Positions 27,380 through 36,883 of a stretch of DNA of 52,159 nucleotides are shown here, piece after piece. A model generated the notes under the pieces. That model made no database searches. It was not told the origin of the DNA and was given only the letters and a program-made list of their open reading frames with translations. The translations under genes were made by a program, and so were the position numbers. The stretch's first letter is position 1. Each line of letters starts with the position of its first letter. Origin of the DNA: Candidatus Parcubacteria bacterium (GTDB taxonomy: Bacteria > Patescibacteriota > Minisyncoccia > Phycocordibacterales > UBA2100); the NCBI GenBank assembly GCA_003599175.1, contig QZIY01000020.1, forward strand, positions 1-52,159. Reading direction: 5' to 3'.

Positions 27380-29638
27380 TTATTCGACAAATACTTTTTT
27401 GCCGCGCTTGATCATGTCGATGATTGCTGAGGAAATTTCCGGACGCATAAACCATGCAGGTGGTTTTTTACCTGCAAGAAGCATCGCACGTACTTGTGTG
27501 CCACTGATGTTCAGTTTTTCGCTTTCTTTGTGTCTTAATCGCTGTTCGCCTTCGTGAATATGTTTTTTTTCCTTGGACGAATAAAATACTTGATTGAAAC
27601 GCACTGGAGATATATTGAGGTCGGGAAAACGATCGAAAATTTCGTGCGCTGCTGCCGGAGGATAGAACGACCCGATACCTGTATGATCTCGTCCGACGAT
27701 AAAATGACTGCAGCCGAAATTTTGACGGCACAGAGCAGTAAAAAGTGCTTCGCGCGGACCAGCGTAGCGTGAATAACTCGCGAAGGTCCCGAGTATAGCG
27801 CGTCCTTTGGGGTAGAATTGTTCACTCATGAGTGCATACGCAGCGATGATGGCCTCGGCCTCAAAATCACCTTTTTTCTTTTTGCCAATAACAGGATGAA
27901 TAAAAAGTCCATCTGCCGAAGAACGGCGAAGCGCTTCGAGCTGAATAAATTCGTGCCCACGATGAATTGCGTTCCTCGTGTGAAATGCAACGATCCGTGA
28001 CCATCCTCGTTCTGCAAATAAGCGTCGTGTCTGCCGCGGCGTGAGCTCGTATTTTTTGGTCGGCGAATCATATCGTCTGTAGAGTGTCACCGTGCCGCCT
28101 AAAAAGACAGGCCTCATCGCCAGTACCATGGCGACACCCGGGTGTGAGGGGTCAGTTGTCCCGTACACATGCTGCGCGAAATCTTTTTTATCGTACGCAT
28201 ATTTTTCTTTCAGATGGAGCACGGCTACAACGGTTCCTTTCTTGTTTTTGAGCGCGATATCAGATCCTTCTGTAAGACGCGCCGCTTCTTCGGTACTGAC
28301 ATCAAGTACAATCGGCATCGGCCATATGGCACCGCTTGGCATCCGCATATGCTTGAGCACAGAATCCAATTCTTTGTGCGTAAGAAAACCTTCGAGCGGA
28401 CTGAAGGTGCCGATGGCGATTTGCTCAATATCCATATGCTGTTCATCGGTAATCTGTATCGATTGCAATTTCCCATCGGGGGTGAGACCAAATGCAGCTT
28501 GCCGATCCACAAGCGTGCCACCATTAGGGGGAATGAGCATCTCGCCCGGATTACTGGTATGCAGATAGTTTGCCTTGTCGAGTGTGACGACGTATCGAGG
28601 ACGTGGTCGCGCATCTTCTGGCACGCTCTCTGCTTGATGAATCAATTTATTCAGCGTGTTAACCACCTCAATCGGATAGTCGCCGATCGCTGTTTCCGCT
28701 GCAAGTGTAACGCCGAAGGCGCCATCGAGGATCGTCTGCACCGTGTCATGTACCTCGGCGCGCGTAGGACTTTGTTTATGTACCATTGACTCAAGAAAAT
28801 TCGTCGCGACGAAGACTCCCTTGTTTTTTTTGCGCGCTCGGTCGATGATGATTTTTTGCGCAAAGGGGATTTTCTCGATCGGTACCTCGCGGCTCAAATC
28901 GCCGCGGTCGATCAGAAGGTAGTCAGATTTTTCTATGATCGCATCGAGTTGCTCGAGTGCTTCTGTGCACTCGATCTTCGAAATGATTTTCATGCGGCTC
29001 TTTGTCCGCTTTCGCACGAGATCCACTGCTTCTGGCGATCGCACGAACGAAACAGCAATGTGATCGACGCCTTCTTTGAGCGCTATTGCGATCGCATCTT
29101 CGTCTTTTGGTGAGAGTGTCGGAAGTTCAAAATTTTTTTTGGATGCCGTGTCGATGACAACACCTTTGTTGGCTCCCATGATGCCACCGGATAGTACCGT
29201 TGATACCACATACCCCTTCTGTGCGAGCATCGAAGTCTCGGTCACGCGCAGGACTACAGAATTGAAATCGATATATACGAGATCACCTTCAGCCAACTGT
29301 GGTACGATGGATTCAGGTTTGAGACAGATGCGTGTACTGTTGCCCCGAATCTGCTTTTGATAAATTTTGATCCTCGCGCCTTCCTCTAAGCGGATCTCGC
29401 CTCGTTCGTTTGCCCCGTTGCGCACCTGCGACCCTTCAGTATCCAATATGAAAGGTATGCCTACGTCGCGCGCAAGTTTCATAAAATAACCCTGATCTGC
29501 AATGCTTGAGTGCGACATATTGACACGCACGAAACCGACGCCCCGGTCTTTGAGCGCACGTAGATGATCTTTGGTATGAGTCGATGGCCCCAGCGTCACC
29601 ACGATCTTGGTTTTCTTGGGAGTCGGTCTGATTTTCAT
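27380..29638 (-). CDS. in-frame fusion: pyruvate kinase-like N-terminal domain plus ATP sulfurylase
   Basis: PK (about aa 1-340): VRVNMSHS, IISKIE, DRGDLSREVPIEKIPFAQK, ATNFLESM, SPTRAEVHDTVQTILDG, AAETAIGDYPIEVV. ATPS (about aa 345-752): LIPPNGGTLVDR, AIGTFSPLEGFLTHKE, FHTRNAIHRGHE, VGRDHTGIGSFY. Confidence 0.92.
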   Translation of the reverse strand: MKIRPTPKKTKIVVTLGPSTHTKDHLRALKDRGVGFVRVNMSHSSIADQGYFMKLARDVGIPFILDTEGSQVRNGANERGEIRLEEGARIKIYQKQIRGNSTRICLKPESIVPQLAEGDLVYIDFNSVVLRVTETSMLAQKGYVVSTVLSGGIMGANKGVVIDTASKKNFELPTLSPKDEDAIAIALKEGVDHIAVSFVRSPEAVDLVRKRTKSRMKIISKIECTEALEQLDAIIEKSDYLLIDRGDLSREVPIEKIPFAQKIIIDRARKKNKGVFVATNFLESMVHKQSPTRAEVHDTVQTILDGAFGVTLAAETAIGDYPIEVVNTLNKLIHQAESVPEDARPRPRYVVTLDKANYLHTSNPGEMLIPPNGGTLVDRQAAFGLTPDGKLQSIQITDEQHMDIEQIAIGTFSPLEGFLTHKELDSVLKHMRMPSGAIWPMPIVLDVSTEEAARLTEGSDIALKNKKGTVVAVLHLKEKYAYDKKDFAQHVYGTTDPSHPGVAMVLAMRPVFLGGTVTLYRRYDSPTKKYELTPRQTRRLFAERGWSRIVAFHTRNAIHRGHEFIQLEALRRSSADGLFIHPVIGKKKKGDFEAEAIIAAYALMSEQFYPKGRAILGTFASYSRYAGPREALFTALCRQNFGCSHFIVGRDHTGIGSFYPPAAAHEIFDRFPDLNISPVRFNQVFYSSKEKKHIHEGEQRLRHKESEKLNISGTQVRAMLLAGKKPPAWFMRPEISSAIIDMIKRGKKVFVE

Positions 29639-29730
29639 ACGAGATGCATGAAGGGGAGGTTTTTGTCCCGGACATCGAGGAATATACTATTATTGGAGAC
29701 ACGCGTCTACGGTATGATACAGTCCCGTGT

Positions 29731-30585
29731 ATGCGCCGCCTCATTTTTTTTCACCTTGCGAAAACGGGAGGAATCACCCTGCGACGTATCGCTGAGCGCC
29801 ACCTTCCCGAGGGTTACGCGTTCTACAATCTCTCGCTCAATCAAGCCGACAGCAAGGAGCTTGAGGAATTTCGAGCGCTACCCGAAACTAAAAAAGAGAA
29901 GATTGCCGTCCTTGCAGGCCACATGCCTTTTGGCATGGATAAAGAGTTGAGCGGGCCGTCAGATTACATCACGATGCTCCGAAACCCGCTCGACATCGTC
30001 GTATCGGAGTATTATTACCTGCACAACAGTCCGCTTAAAGATTGGCACCGCGCGATCGCGGATTTCAAGGCGATGAGTCTCGGTGATTTCGCACGGAGCG
30101 GATTCAATATAACGACGAACCATCAGACGCGCGTTCTTGCCAGAATATGGTCCACTTTTTTGGAACGATCCGTTCCCGTCGATGAAGCGGCATTTTCACG
30201 GGCGAAAGAATCCCTTCGGCGTGACTTTCTCTGCGTTGGCATCACGGAGCGTTTCGACGAGTCGCTCTTGGTCATGAAAAGGCGGCTCGGGTGGCGTAGT
30301 ATTTATTATTTTAGAGAAAACAAAACGCCGGGACGCAGGCCAACTAAAAGTATCGCACCGGGAGATCGTGATGCTATTCTTGAGCGCAATCATATTGACC
30401 TTGCACTATGGAAGTTTGCGAATGAGCTTTTGGATAAGGAAATCGAAGATTATGGGCCAAATTTTATGCGTGATTTGCGCCATTTTCAGCGGCGTAATTT
30501 TTGGTACCAGAAAGCGCGTCGTGTCGCCCTCTTGGCACGTGGTTTGATGTTCCGCCTTAAGAAACTTACGCACCTGCATGCTTGA
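29731..30585 (+). CDS. sulfotransferase family protein
   Basis: LIFFHLAKTGGITLRRI (5'-PSB-like loop) and MLRNPLDIVVSEYYYL (3'-PB-like). Confidence 0.83.
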   Translation: MRRLIFFHLAKTGGITLRRIAERHLPEGYAFYNLSLNQADSKELEEFRALPETKKEKIAVLAGHMPFGMDKELSGPSDYITMLRNPLDIVVSEYYYLHNSPLKDWHRAIADFKAMSLGDFARSGFNITTNHQTRVLARIWSTFLERSVPVDEAAFSRAKESLRRDFLCVGITERFDESLLVMKRRLGWRSIYYFRENKTPGRRPTKSIAPGDRDAILERNHIDLALWKFANELLDKEIEDYGPNFMRDLRHFQRRNFWYQKARRVALLARGLMFRLKKLTHLHA

Positions 30586-31300
30586 AGCATCACTCTGGGG
30601 CTTGCGCTATGTGAGGATGATCACTGAAACACCCGGCGTTTCGTCGATGGAGCGGCTGAAGCGGCGCTATGCATTCATTCACATTGTCTCGTTCACTCCC
30701 TCCTCTTTGCCGGGATTTTCCGAAACGGTAAAAAAGACGCCTCTCATTCGGCTCGATCGTCCCATTGAGGATATATTTGCCGCGTTCAATGACACGACTC
30801 GTAATGAAATTCGACGTACGGAAAAGATGCCAGAGCTCTCATTCGTGCACGGTGAACGTCATAGAGGAGATGCGTATTCGCTCTATCGAGCGTTTGAGCA
30901 TGCTCAGGGTCGCACGCCCAAACCAAAAAACGAAATCACCAGGAGTCTTCTGTTCACTGCATATTGGAAGGAAGAGTTGATTGCGACGGCGATTTGTTTT
31001 GAAGACGGTGGTTGGGTTCGTCTCTCGCATCTTGCGTCGCGTCGGCTCACGAATACTAAAGAATACTCGCATGCCATCATTGCGTATGCGTCGCGACGCT
31101 TGATGTACGAGATTTGCCGTTGGGGCAAGCAGCACGAGAAGCATTCATTCGATCTTGGCATCATCAACCTCTCCGATCCGTCGAAAAAGGGAATTGCGCA
31201 ATTCAAACAGTCCTTTGGCGGTCTGATCGTCGATACGTACATCTATCGCTGGAAGAGTCCGTTATTTCGCTTTGTGACGAGGTTGTGGTATCTCGATTAG
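30578..31300 (+). CDS. GNAT/FemAB-like acyltransferase-fold protein
   Basis: FAAFNDTTRNEIRRTEKM, LIATAICFEDGGWVRLSHLASRR, GIAQFKQSFGG. Confidence 0.6.
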   Translation: MLEASLWGLRYVRMITETPGVSSMERLKRRYAFIHIVSFTPSSLPGFSETVKKTPLIRLDRPIEDIFAAFNDTTRNEIRRTEKMPELSFVHGERHRGDAYSLYRAFEHAQGRTPKPKNEITRSLLFTAYWKEELIATAICFEDGGWVRLSHLASRRLTNTKEYSHAIIAYASRRLMYEICRWGKQHEKHSFDLGIINLSDPSKKGIAQFKQSFGGLIVDTYIYRWKSPLFRFVTRLWYLD

Positions 31301-31303
31301 CAT

Positions 31304-32665
31304 ATGAACATTTGCCTTTTCGGACACAGCTGGCATACGCTCACGCCTTACGAACCGCTGGTTAATCTTCTACGCGATCGTGGAATCACCTTTGAGATGC
31401 TCGTGTTGGCACCGCCCACGAGCGCATATTTTCAATCGCTCGAGGAATTTCAAAGACGTTTTCCGCAATTATCGGGATGGGAAAGAGGCGTATACTCGAC
31501 GCGCATCTTCGCGGTAATTCTCCGGATTCCTCTCATTGGTCCGCTCTTTGCCGCACTCCTGTTTCTTTTCATTGTGAGACGACGGTTTGCGCAGGCAAGA
31601 TACGATTGCATTGTCGTAAGCGGAGATCGCGGACTTTTTATCAACGTTATCTTGATCCGCGCCGCGAAGGCCGCAGGTGTCCCGGTTCTTTTGTACCCAC
31701 AAGAAGCATTTCAATCACATGATATGGACGCAAAGATTAAATCTGGAGCCGTCGCTCGTGCGACTGTGATGCGCACATTCGTGCGTCGTCTCACAACTGC
31801 GCTCTATAGTGCGAATTTCTCTCTCGTTGAGGGAGCGCCTTCATACAACTACGTGCCGAGCTATCTTTTGCCATTTGCGCTGTGGAATCGTATTGATACG
31901 CTCTTGCCGATTGATCCCTTCGTCCGCGGGACCAACCCAAACCTCTCAGCGGTGGCGGTCAATTCATCGGATCAAGGCGAAGAAATCAGACGAACACTCG
32001 GAGAGAACAACCGCTTTTTTGTAACTGGTTTCCCGGCATTTGATGCGGTAATGAAGCAACTTCGGATGCGCGATCAGACCCGGACCGATCTTCTGCACAT
32101 TCGCCCCAATCAGCGCGTGCTTCTTATCATTGGCACGCACCTGACCGAAAATTATGCTCCCCATGAATTTCCCGCCGCGTATCAGGAGATCGCTCGTATC
32201 TTTCGCCTACTGGTTGACGAATTACCGTCGGACGTGCTCATTGTGTACAAAAAACACCCACATCGCGAGATTCTCCAAGATATTCTCGCAATCGATCCAG
32301 CGTTGTCTGAGCGGATGCGCATTATTGGACGCGAGGCAGATACGTATCAGCTTGTTGGAGCCGCCGATGCAATCTTTATGTTTGCTTCCTCGGTTATTGG
32401 GTCTGCCATCGCAACAGATGCTCGCATCTGGCTCTATCATCTACCCAACCTGCGCGGGTTCGATGAATTTTATCACCCTTATCATTCACCGCCGCGACTC
32501 AACACTCGTGACGAACTACACAAGGTTTTGCCGCACTTTTTTGATCCACTATCGGAGGAGGAGAAAAAAGGGCGTGATATTGATCGTAGACATAACGGCA
32601 TTTATGATGGTCGCAATACCGAACGCATCTACGAGGCGATCTGTACAGTTGCTCGCACGTCATGA
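31304..32665 (+). CDS. GT-B-fold-like protein, putative glycosyltransferase/epimerase relative
   Basis: MNICLFGHSWHTLTPYEPLVNLLRDRGI; VLLIIGTH; IVYKKHPH; AADAIFMFASSVIGSAIA. Confidence 0.5.
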   Translation: MNICLFGHSWHTLTPYEPLVNLLRDRGITFEMLVLAPPTSAYFQSLEEFQRRFPQLSGWERGVYSTRIFAVILRIPLIGPLFAALLFLFIVRRRFAQARYDCIVVSGDRGLFINVILIRAAKAAGVPVLLYPQEAFQSHDMDAKIKSGAVARATVMRTFVRRLTTALYSANFSLVEGAPSYNYVPSYLLPFALWNRIDTLLPIDPFVRGTNPNLSAVAVNSSDQGEEIRRTLGENNRFFVTGFPAFDAVMKQLRMRDQTRTDLLHIRPNQRVLLIIGTHLTENYAPHEFPAAYQEIARIFRLLVDELPSDVLIVYKKHPHREILQDILAIDPALSERMRIIGREADTYQLVGAADAIFMFASSVIGSAIATDARIWLYHLPNLRGFDEFYHPYHSPPRLNTRDELHKVLPHFFDPLSEEEKKGRDIDRRHNGIYDGRNTERIYEAICTVARTS

Positions 32666-34032
32666 AAACCATCCTTTTCAATATTGACGAAGGCACCATG
32701 TCATACGCGCTTCTGCGCACGGGTTTTTTGAAGCGGATGGAGCGGGAGTCAACGATACGGCTCGTCGCGGTCGTACCTTCAAACAAGCTTGATTATTATC
32801 GCGAATCGTTCCGCACGATTCGCAATATCGAATTCACGACCGTGCCGTCGAATAGCTATCAAACAGTTGAAATTTTTTGGGACAATCTGTTTCGTCAAAA
32901 CATTCCAACGCGCACCAAGTCAAATCACCAGTGGCACTCATTTTATACGAACGGGAGTCTGATCTTTCGAAGCGTTCGACTCGTGGGAGTACGAACTTTG
33001 TGGCTCCTGGGACATCTATCGCTCTGGCGGCGTTTCTTGCGCTTTCTCTACGGTTTTACGCCGCATCGCGCATTTGACGCGGTGTTCGACAAGTACAAAC
33101 CGGATCTCCTTTTTGCCACTACCATGTACAGCATGAGAGACCTTGGCCTTATGAAAGCGGCTCGTGCGCATGGCGTCGCGATCGTCGGCATGGTCAAAAC
33201 ATGGGATAGTATTACGACGAAGTTTTTCATGCCGATCGCACCCGATTACATGATCGCCCATAATGAAATCATCAAGTCAGAAGCGGTGAAGTATCTTGAT
33301 TTTCCGGCCAGCAAAATTTTCGTGAGCGGTATTCCGCGGTTCGATTTTTATTTCAATGCAGACATCATACGGCGGCGCGCAGATTTTCTCGCGCAGCTCG
33401 GCTTACAATCCGATGACAAATATATCCTTTTCGCGGGAGACGCGCTGCATCAATATCCGGATCAATGCGAATTCATTGATTTTCTGGATCACACTATTAC
33501 AAAGGATCATTTTTTTGATGGATATACCATTCTGTACCGGCCGCATCCGCATTACGGCAAATGCGAAGGTGGCAGGGCGCGCTGGAAACGTGTCAAAGAG
33601 CAGCAACCCGCGACACGGGTAACAGAGGGGAGAGCTGCATGGGAGTTTGAAGAAAGCGACATCGCACTCATCAACAACACCATCTATCATGCCGCGGCTA
33701 TCTTGATGTTTGCCTCTACGATTGGTATCGAGACGGCACTCTATGATCGGCCCACGATTGGCGTTGCTTTTGATATGACGCCCGAACCAAACTATTATCT
33801 TTCCAATCGCCGCTACTATGACAGCGATCATTATCAAATACTCGACAAAAGCGGTGGCATTCCGCGCGCGCAGAGTCGCGAAGAAGTGATTGCGCTCCTC
33901 AAGGAAGCGATCGCGGAACCACACAAATACGCGGCGGGTAGAAAGCTGATCGTCGACAAAATGCTCGGATTCACCGACGGTCATTCCGCGGAGCGCATCG
34001 CACAGTTTCTCATTGACAAACTGAATCAGTAA
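32662..34032 (+). CDS. GT-B-fold-like protein, CDP-glycerol transferase/NeuC-like architecture
   Basis: YILFAGDALHQYPDQ; ILYRPHPHYGK; ILMFASTIGIETALYDRPTIGV. Confidence 0.5.
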   Translation: MKTILFNIDEGTMSYALLRTGFLKRMERESTIRLVAVVPSNKLDYYRESFRTIRNIEFTTVPSNSYQTVEIFWDNLFRQNIPTRTKSNHQWHSFYTNGSLIFRSVRLVGVRTLWLLGHLSLWRRFLRFLYGFTPHRAFDAVFDKYKPDLLFATTMYSMRDLGLMKAARAHGVAIVGMVKTWDSITTKFFMPIAPDYMIAHNEIIKSEAVKYLDFPASKIFVSGIPRFDFYFNADIIRRRADFLAQLGLQSDDKYILFAGDALHQYPDQCEFIDFLDHTITKDHFFDGYTILYRPHPHYGKCEGGRARWKRVKEQQPATRVTEGRAAWEFEESDIALINNTIYHAAAILMFASTIGIETALYDRPTIGVAFDMTPEPNYYLSNRRYYDSDHYQILDKSGGIPRAQSREEVIALLKEAIAEPHKYAAGRKLIVDKMLGFTDGHSAERIAQFLIDKLNQ

Positions 34033-34033
34033 T

Positions 34034-35005
34034 ATGCTCACGATCGTCATGTACCATTATGTGCGCGACATTGCAGGGTCACCGTATCCAGGTATTAGAG
34101 GGCGTACGCTCGGGGAATTCGACGGCCAACTTGAATATCTTTCTCGACATTACGTGCATGTGAGCTTGCAAGATGTGATGGATGCGGCAGGAGGAAGAAT
34201 GACGCTACCCGAGAACGCTTATCACCTGACATTTGATGACGGCCTTTCGGATCACTATCGGAACGTATTTCCGCGCCTTCGCGAGCGCGGCATTCCCGCA
34301 TCCTTCTATCCGCCCACCCAAAGCGCACTTAATTCAGTGGTCCTCGAAGTGCACAAAATCCAATTTTTACTTTCAGTCATCACCGATTATGGCGCGCTTG
34401 CGAATGAAATTTTTTCCATGGCTGCTGCTTACCGTTCAGAGTATGAATTTCCCTCTGAAGCAGGACTCCGTGCTCAGTTTGTCAACATCAGGAGTCGCTT
34501 TGATCCGCCCGAAGTCGTGTTGGTCAAGCGGCTGCTACAGACCGGTTTGCCCGGTCCAGTTCGCACTGGAGTCATCGGAGAGCTCTTCGCGCTTCATGTC
34601 ACAACCGATGAAGCTGCGTTTGCGCACGAACTCTATATGACAATGGAGGATATGCGGGAGATGTACAAGTCGGGCATGGAATTTGGAGGACATGGATATC
34701 GGCACGCACGAATGCATGGTATGAAACTCGACGAGCAGGAATTCGAGATCAAAAAAAGTCGGGAATTGATGCGTATGTTGCACGGCAGGGAGCAGCCGTG
34801 GGTGATGAACTACCCGTTTGGCAGTTACGACGAGGAAACAGTGCGGCTCGCGCAAAAATACCACGCGATTCTCGGACTCACGACCAAGGCAGAGCTGGTG
34901 CACGGTTTCGATCGTCCGCTCGAGCTTGAACGGCTCGATACGAATGACTTGCCGCTCTCCGGCGATGCGCCGATTTCAAGATGGACGGCGCAGGTGTTGG
35001 TGTGA
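34034..35005 (+). CDS. polysaccharide deacetylase family protein
   Basis: VMYHYVRDIAGS; YHLTFDDGLSDHYRNVFP; FGGHGYRHARM; MNYPFGSYDEETVRLA. Confidence 0.82.
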   Translation: MLTIVMYHYVRDIAGSPYPGIRGRTLGEFDGQLEYLSRHYVHVSLQDVMDAAGGRMTLPENAYHLTFDDGLSDHYRNVFPRLRERGIPASFYPPTQSALNSVVLEVHKIQFLLSVITDYGALANEIFSMAAAYRSEYEFPSEAGLRAQFVNIRSRFDPPEVVLVKRLLQTGLPGPVRTGVIGELFALHVTTDEAAFAHELYMTMEDMREMYKSGMEFGGHGYRHARMHGMKLDEQEFEIKKSRELMRMLHGREQPWVMNYPFGSYDEETVRLAQKYHAILGLTTKAELVHGFDRPLELERLDTNDLPLSGDAPISRWTAQVLV

Positions 35006-35017
35006 AATACTGATTAT

Positions 35018-35719
35018 ATGAACATCATTGCGCTCATCCTCGCCCGCGGCGGCAGCAAGCGGTTTCCGGGGAAAAATCTATACCCGCTGCTCGGAAAGCC
35101 CCTGATTGCACATTCTATCATCGCTGCGAAAGCGACGACGAAGATCGATCGGGTGATCGTCTCGACCGACAGCGAGGAAATTGCCGCGGTGGCGCGGGAA
35201 TATACCGCGGAAGTCCCATTCATGCGCCCCTCGGAACTTGCGAGCGATTCCGCAAAGGCGATTGACGTCGTGCGTCACATCATCGGGATGCTCGAACAAG
35301 ACGGTTATAAGGCCGGTTACGTTGTCACATTACAGCCAACAACACCCGTAATCGAACCGGCGCAGATCGATGCGGCGATCGAGCTTGCGATCGAGAAAAA
35401 TGCAGAGTCTGTCGTGAACGTATCGGAAATAGATACCATCAATCACCCGTACAACATCCGCGAAATTCGAGAGGATGGCACCGCGCATTTCTGGCAAGAA
35501 AAATTGCATTACGAGGCGCTCGGCAAAGATAGACCGAAGTTTTATCACGCTGCCAATCTGTGGCTATCGAGTTACGACACGGTGATGAAAGAGGGGAAAT
35601 TTGAAGGAGAAAAAAATTATCCCATCATCGTGCCGCCGATTTATTCGAGCGATATCGATTTTAAGGAAGATCTGGAACGACTTGAAGCCATCCTTTCCAG
35701 CTGGAAGAAAAACGGCTAG
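35018..35719 (+). CDS. neuA: CMP-sialate/legionaminate cytidylyltransferase
   Basis: IALILARGGSKRFPGKNLYPLLGKPLIAHSI; VIVSTDSEEIAAVA; VVTLQPTTPV. Confidence 0.88.
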   Translation: MNIIALILARGGSKRFPGKNLYPLLGKPLIAHSIIAAKATTKIDRVIVSTDSEEIAAVAREYTAEVPFMRPSELASDSAKAIDVVRHIIGMLEQDGYKAGYVVTLQPTTPVIEPAQIDAAIELAIEKNAESVVNVSEIDTINHPYNIREIREDGTAHFWQEKLHYEALGKDRPKFYHAANLWLSSYDTVMKEGKFEGEKNYPIIVPPIYSSDIDFKEDLERLEAILSSWKKNG

Positions 35720-35729
35720 TATCCAGACA

Positions 35730-36878
35730 ATGGCAGATAAGCGGACGATTGCGGTACTCACGGGGAAGCGCGGCGGATTCGGCGCGATGATTACGATGGT
35801 CGAAGCGCTGAAACGTGATCCAAAAATCAGCGTTGAGCCGATTACTACCGACATGCACCTGAACCCTTTTTTTGGTGATACGGTCAAGGAAGTTGAGAGA
35901 TCATATGGCCCGACCCATCGCGTACCGACCGATCAAAAAGACGACACGAGTGAAGAGCGAGCACAGACACTTGCGCGCACCATGGCGGGCATGGTCGATA
36001 TACTCTCGAAAATTAAACCTGATGTTTTGGTGACGTTGGGGGATCGCGGCGAAGTTTTGGCGGCAGCAAACGCCGCGCTCGAACTCAATATTCCAGTCGC
36101 CCACATCCTTGGAGGCGATACTGCAGGAAACCGAGATGGCGTACGTATCCATGCCATCACCAAACTTGCGCATTTGCATTTTCCAGCCAACAAAGACGCA
36201 TACAAACGCATCTTGAAATTAGGCGAAGAGAAATGGCGCGTCTTCGACTTTGGCTCTACCTATATCGATCTTGCGGTGCAGAAAAAGTTTACGCCGAATA
36301 CAGAAGTGCGGCGGAAGTACAACATCAAACCAGATGAGCCGTACCTTCTCTGCATTCAGCATCCGACGACGCTCGACGAAACCCGCTCATATGACGAAGC
36401 AAAGACGGTATACGAGGGGCTGAAGCGCACGGGTATGCGTACGATCATTGTCTGGCCATGCAGTGATCAAGGGTATTCACTCGTCCTCAAGGCACTCGAT
36501 GAGTATAAAAATGTGCCGCAATTCAGTATTCACAAAAATATCGAAGTACAGGATTTTTGGGGACTCATGGATGGTGCCTCTGCGATGGTAGGGAATTCTT
36601 CGAGCGGTCTCATGGAAACACCATACTTCAATCTGCCGTCCGTAACGGTCGGACACCGGCAAGACGGTCGAGCGCGAGACACCAATGGTATTGTGGTAGC
36701 TGAGCCGACGCCTGAAAAGGTCGAGAAGGCCGTTCTGAGAGCGATCTCACCCGCATTTAAGAAAAAGGTAAAAAATCATTTCGTCTTTGGCAAAGGAAAT
36801 GCGGGAGAGAAGATTGCTCATGTTCTCAAAACTATTCCACTGGGTGAAAAATTACTTCGCAAAAAAATAACGTTCTAA
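35730..36878 (+). CDS. neuC: UDP-GlcNAc 2-epimerase (hydrolysing type)
   Basis: PDVLVTLGDRGEVLAAANAALELNIPVAHILGGDTAGNRD; CIQHPTTLDE; MVGNSSSGLMETPYFNLPSVTVGHRQDGR. Confidence 0.87.
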   Translation: MADKRTIAVLTGKRGGFGAMITMVEALKRDPKISVEPITTDMHLNPFFGDTVKEVERSYGPTHRVPTDQKDDTSEERAQTLARTMAGMVDILSKIKPDVLVTLGDRGEVLAAANAALELNIPVAHILGGDTAGNRDGVRIHAITKLAHLHFPANKDAYKRILKLGEEKWRVFDFGSTYIDLAVQKKFTPNTEVRRKYNIKPDEPYLLCIQHPTTLDETRSYDEAKTVYEGLKRTGMRTIIVWPCSDQGYSLVLKALDEYKNVPQFSIHKNIEVQDFWGLMDGASAMVGNSSSGLMETPYFNLPSVTVGHRQDGRARDTNGIVVAEPTPEKVEKAVLRAISPAFKKKVKNHFVFGKGNAGEKIAHVLKTIPLGEKLLRKKITF

Positions 36879-36883
36879 AGATT

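Noticed and set aside
28569-28640. PK/ATP-sulfurylase junction as assembly chimera or frameshift
   Set aside because: The frame is continuous through the junction and cysC follows immediately, which fits a sulfur-activation gene; cannot be fully excluded without reads
29713-29718. TATGAT upstream of the sulfotransferase as a leaderless promoter
   Set aside because: Gap to ATG is 12 nt and no good -35 at 16-18 bp, so left out of the leaderless list
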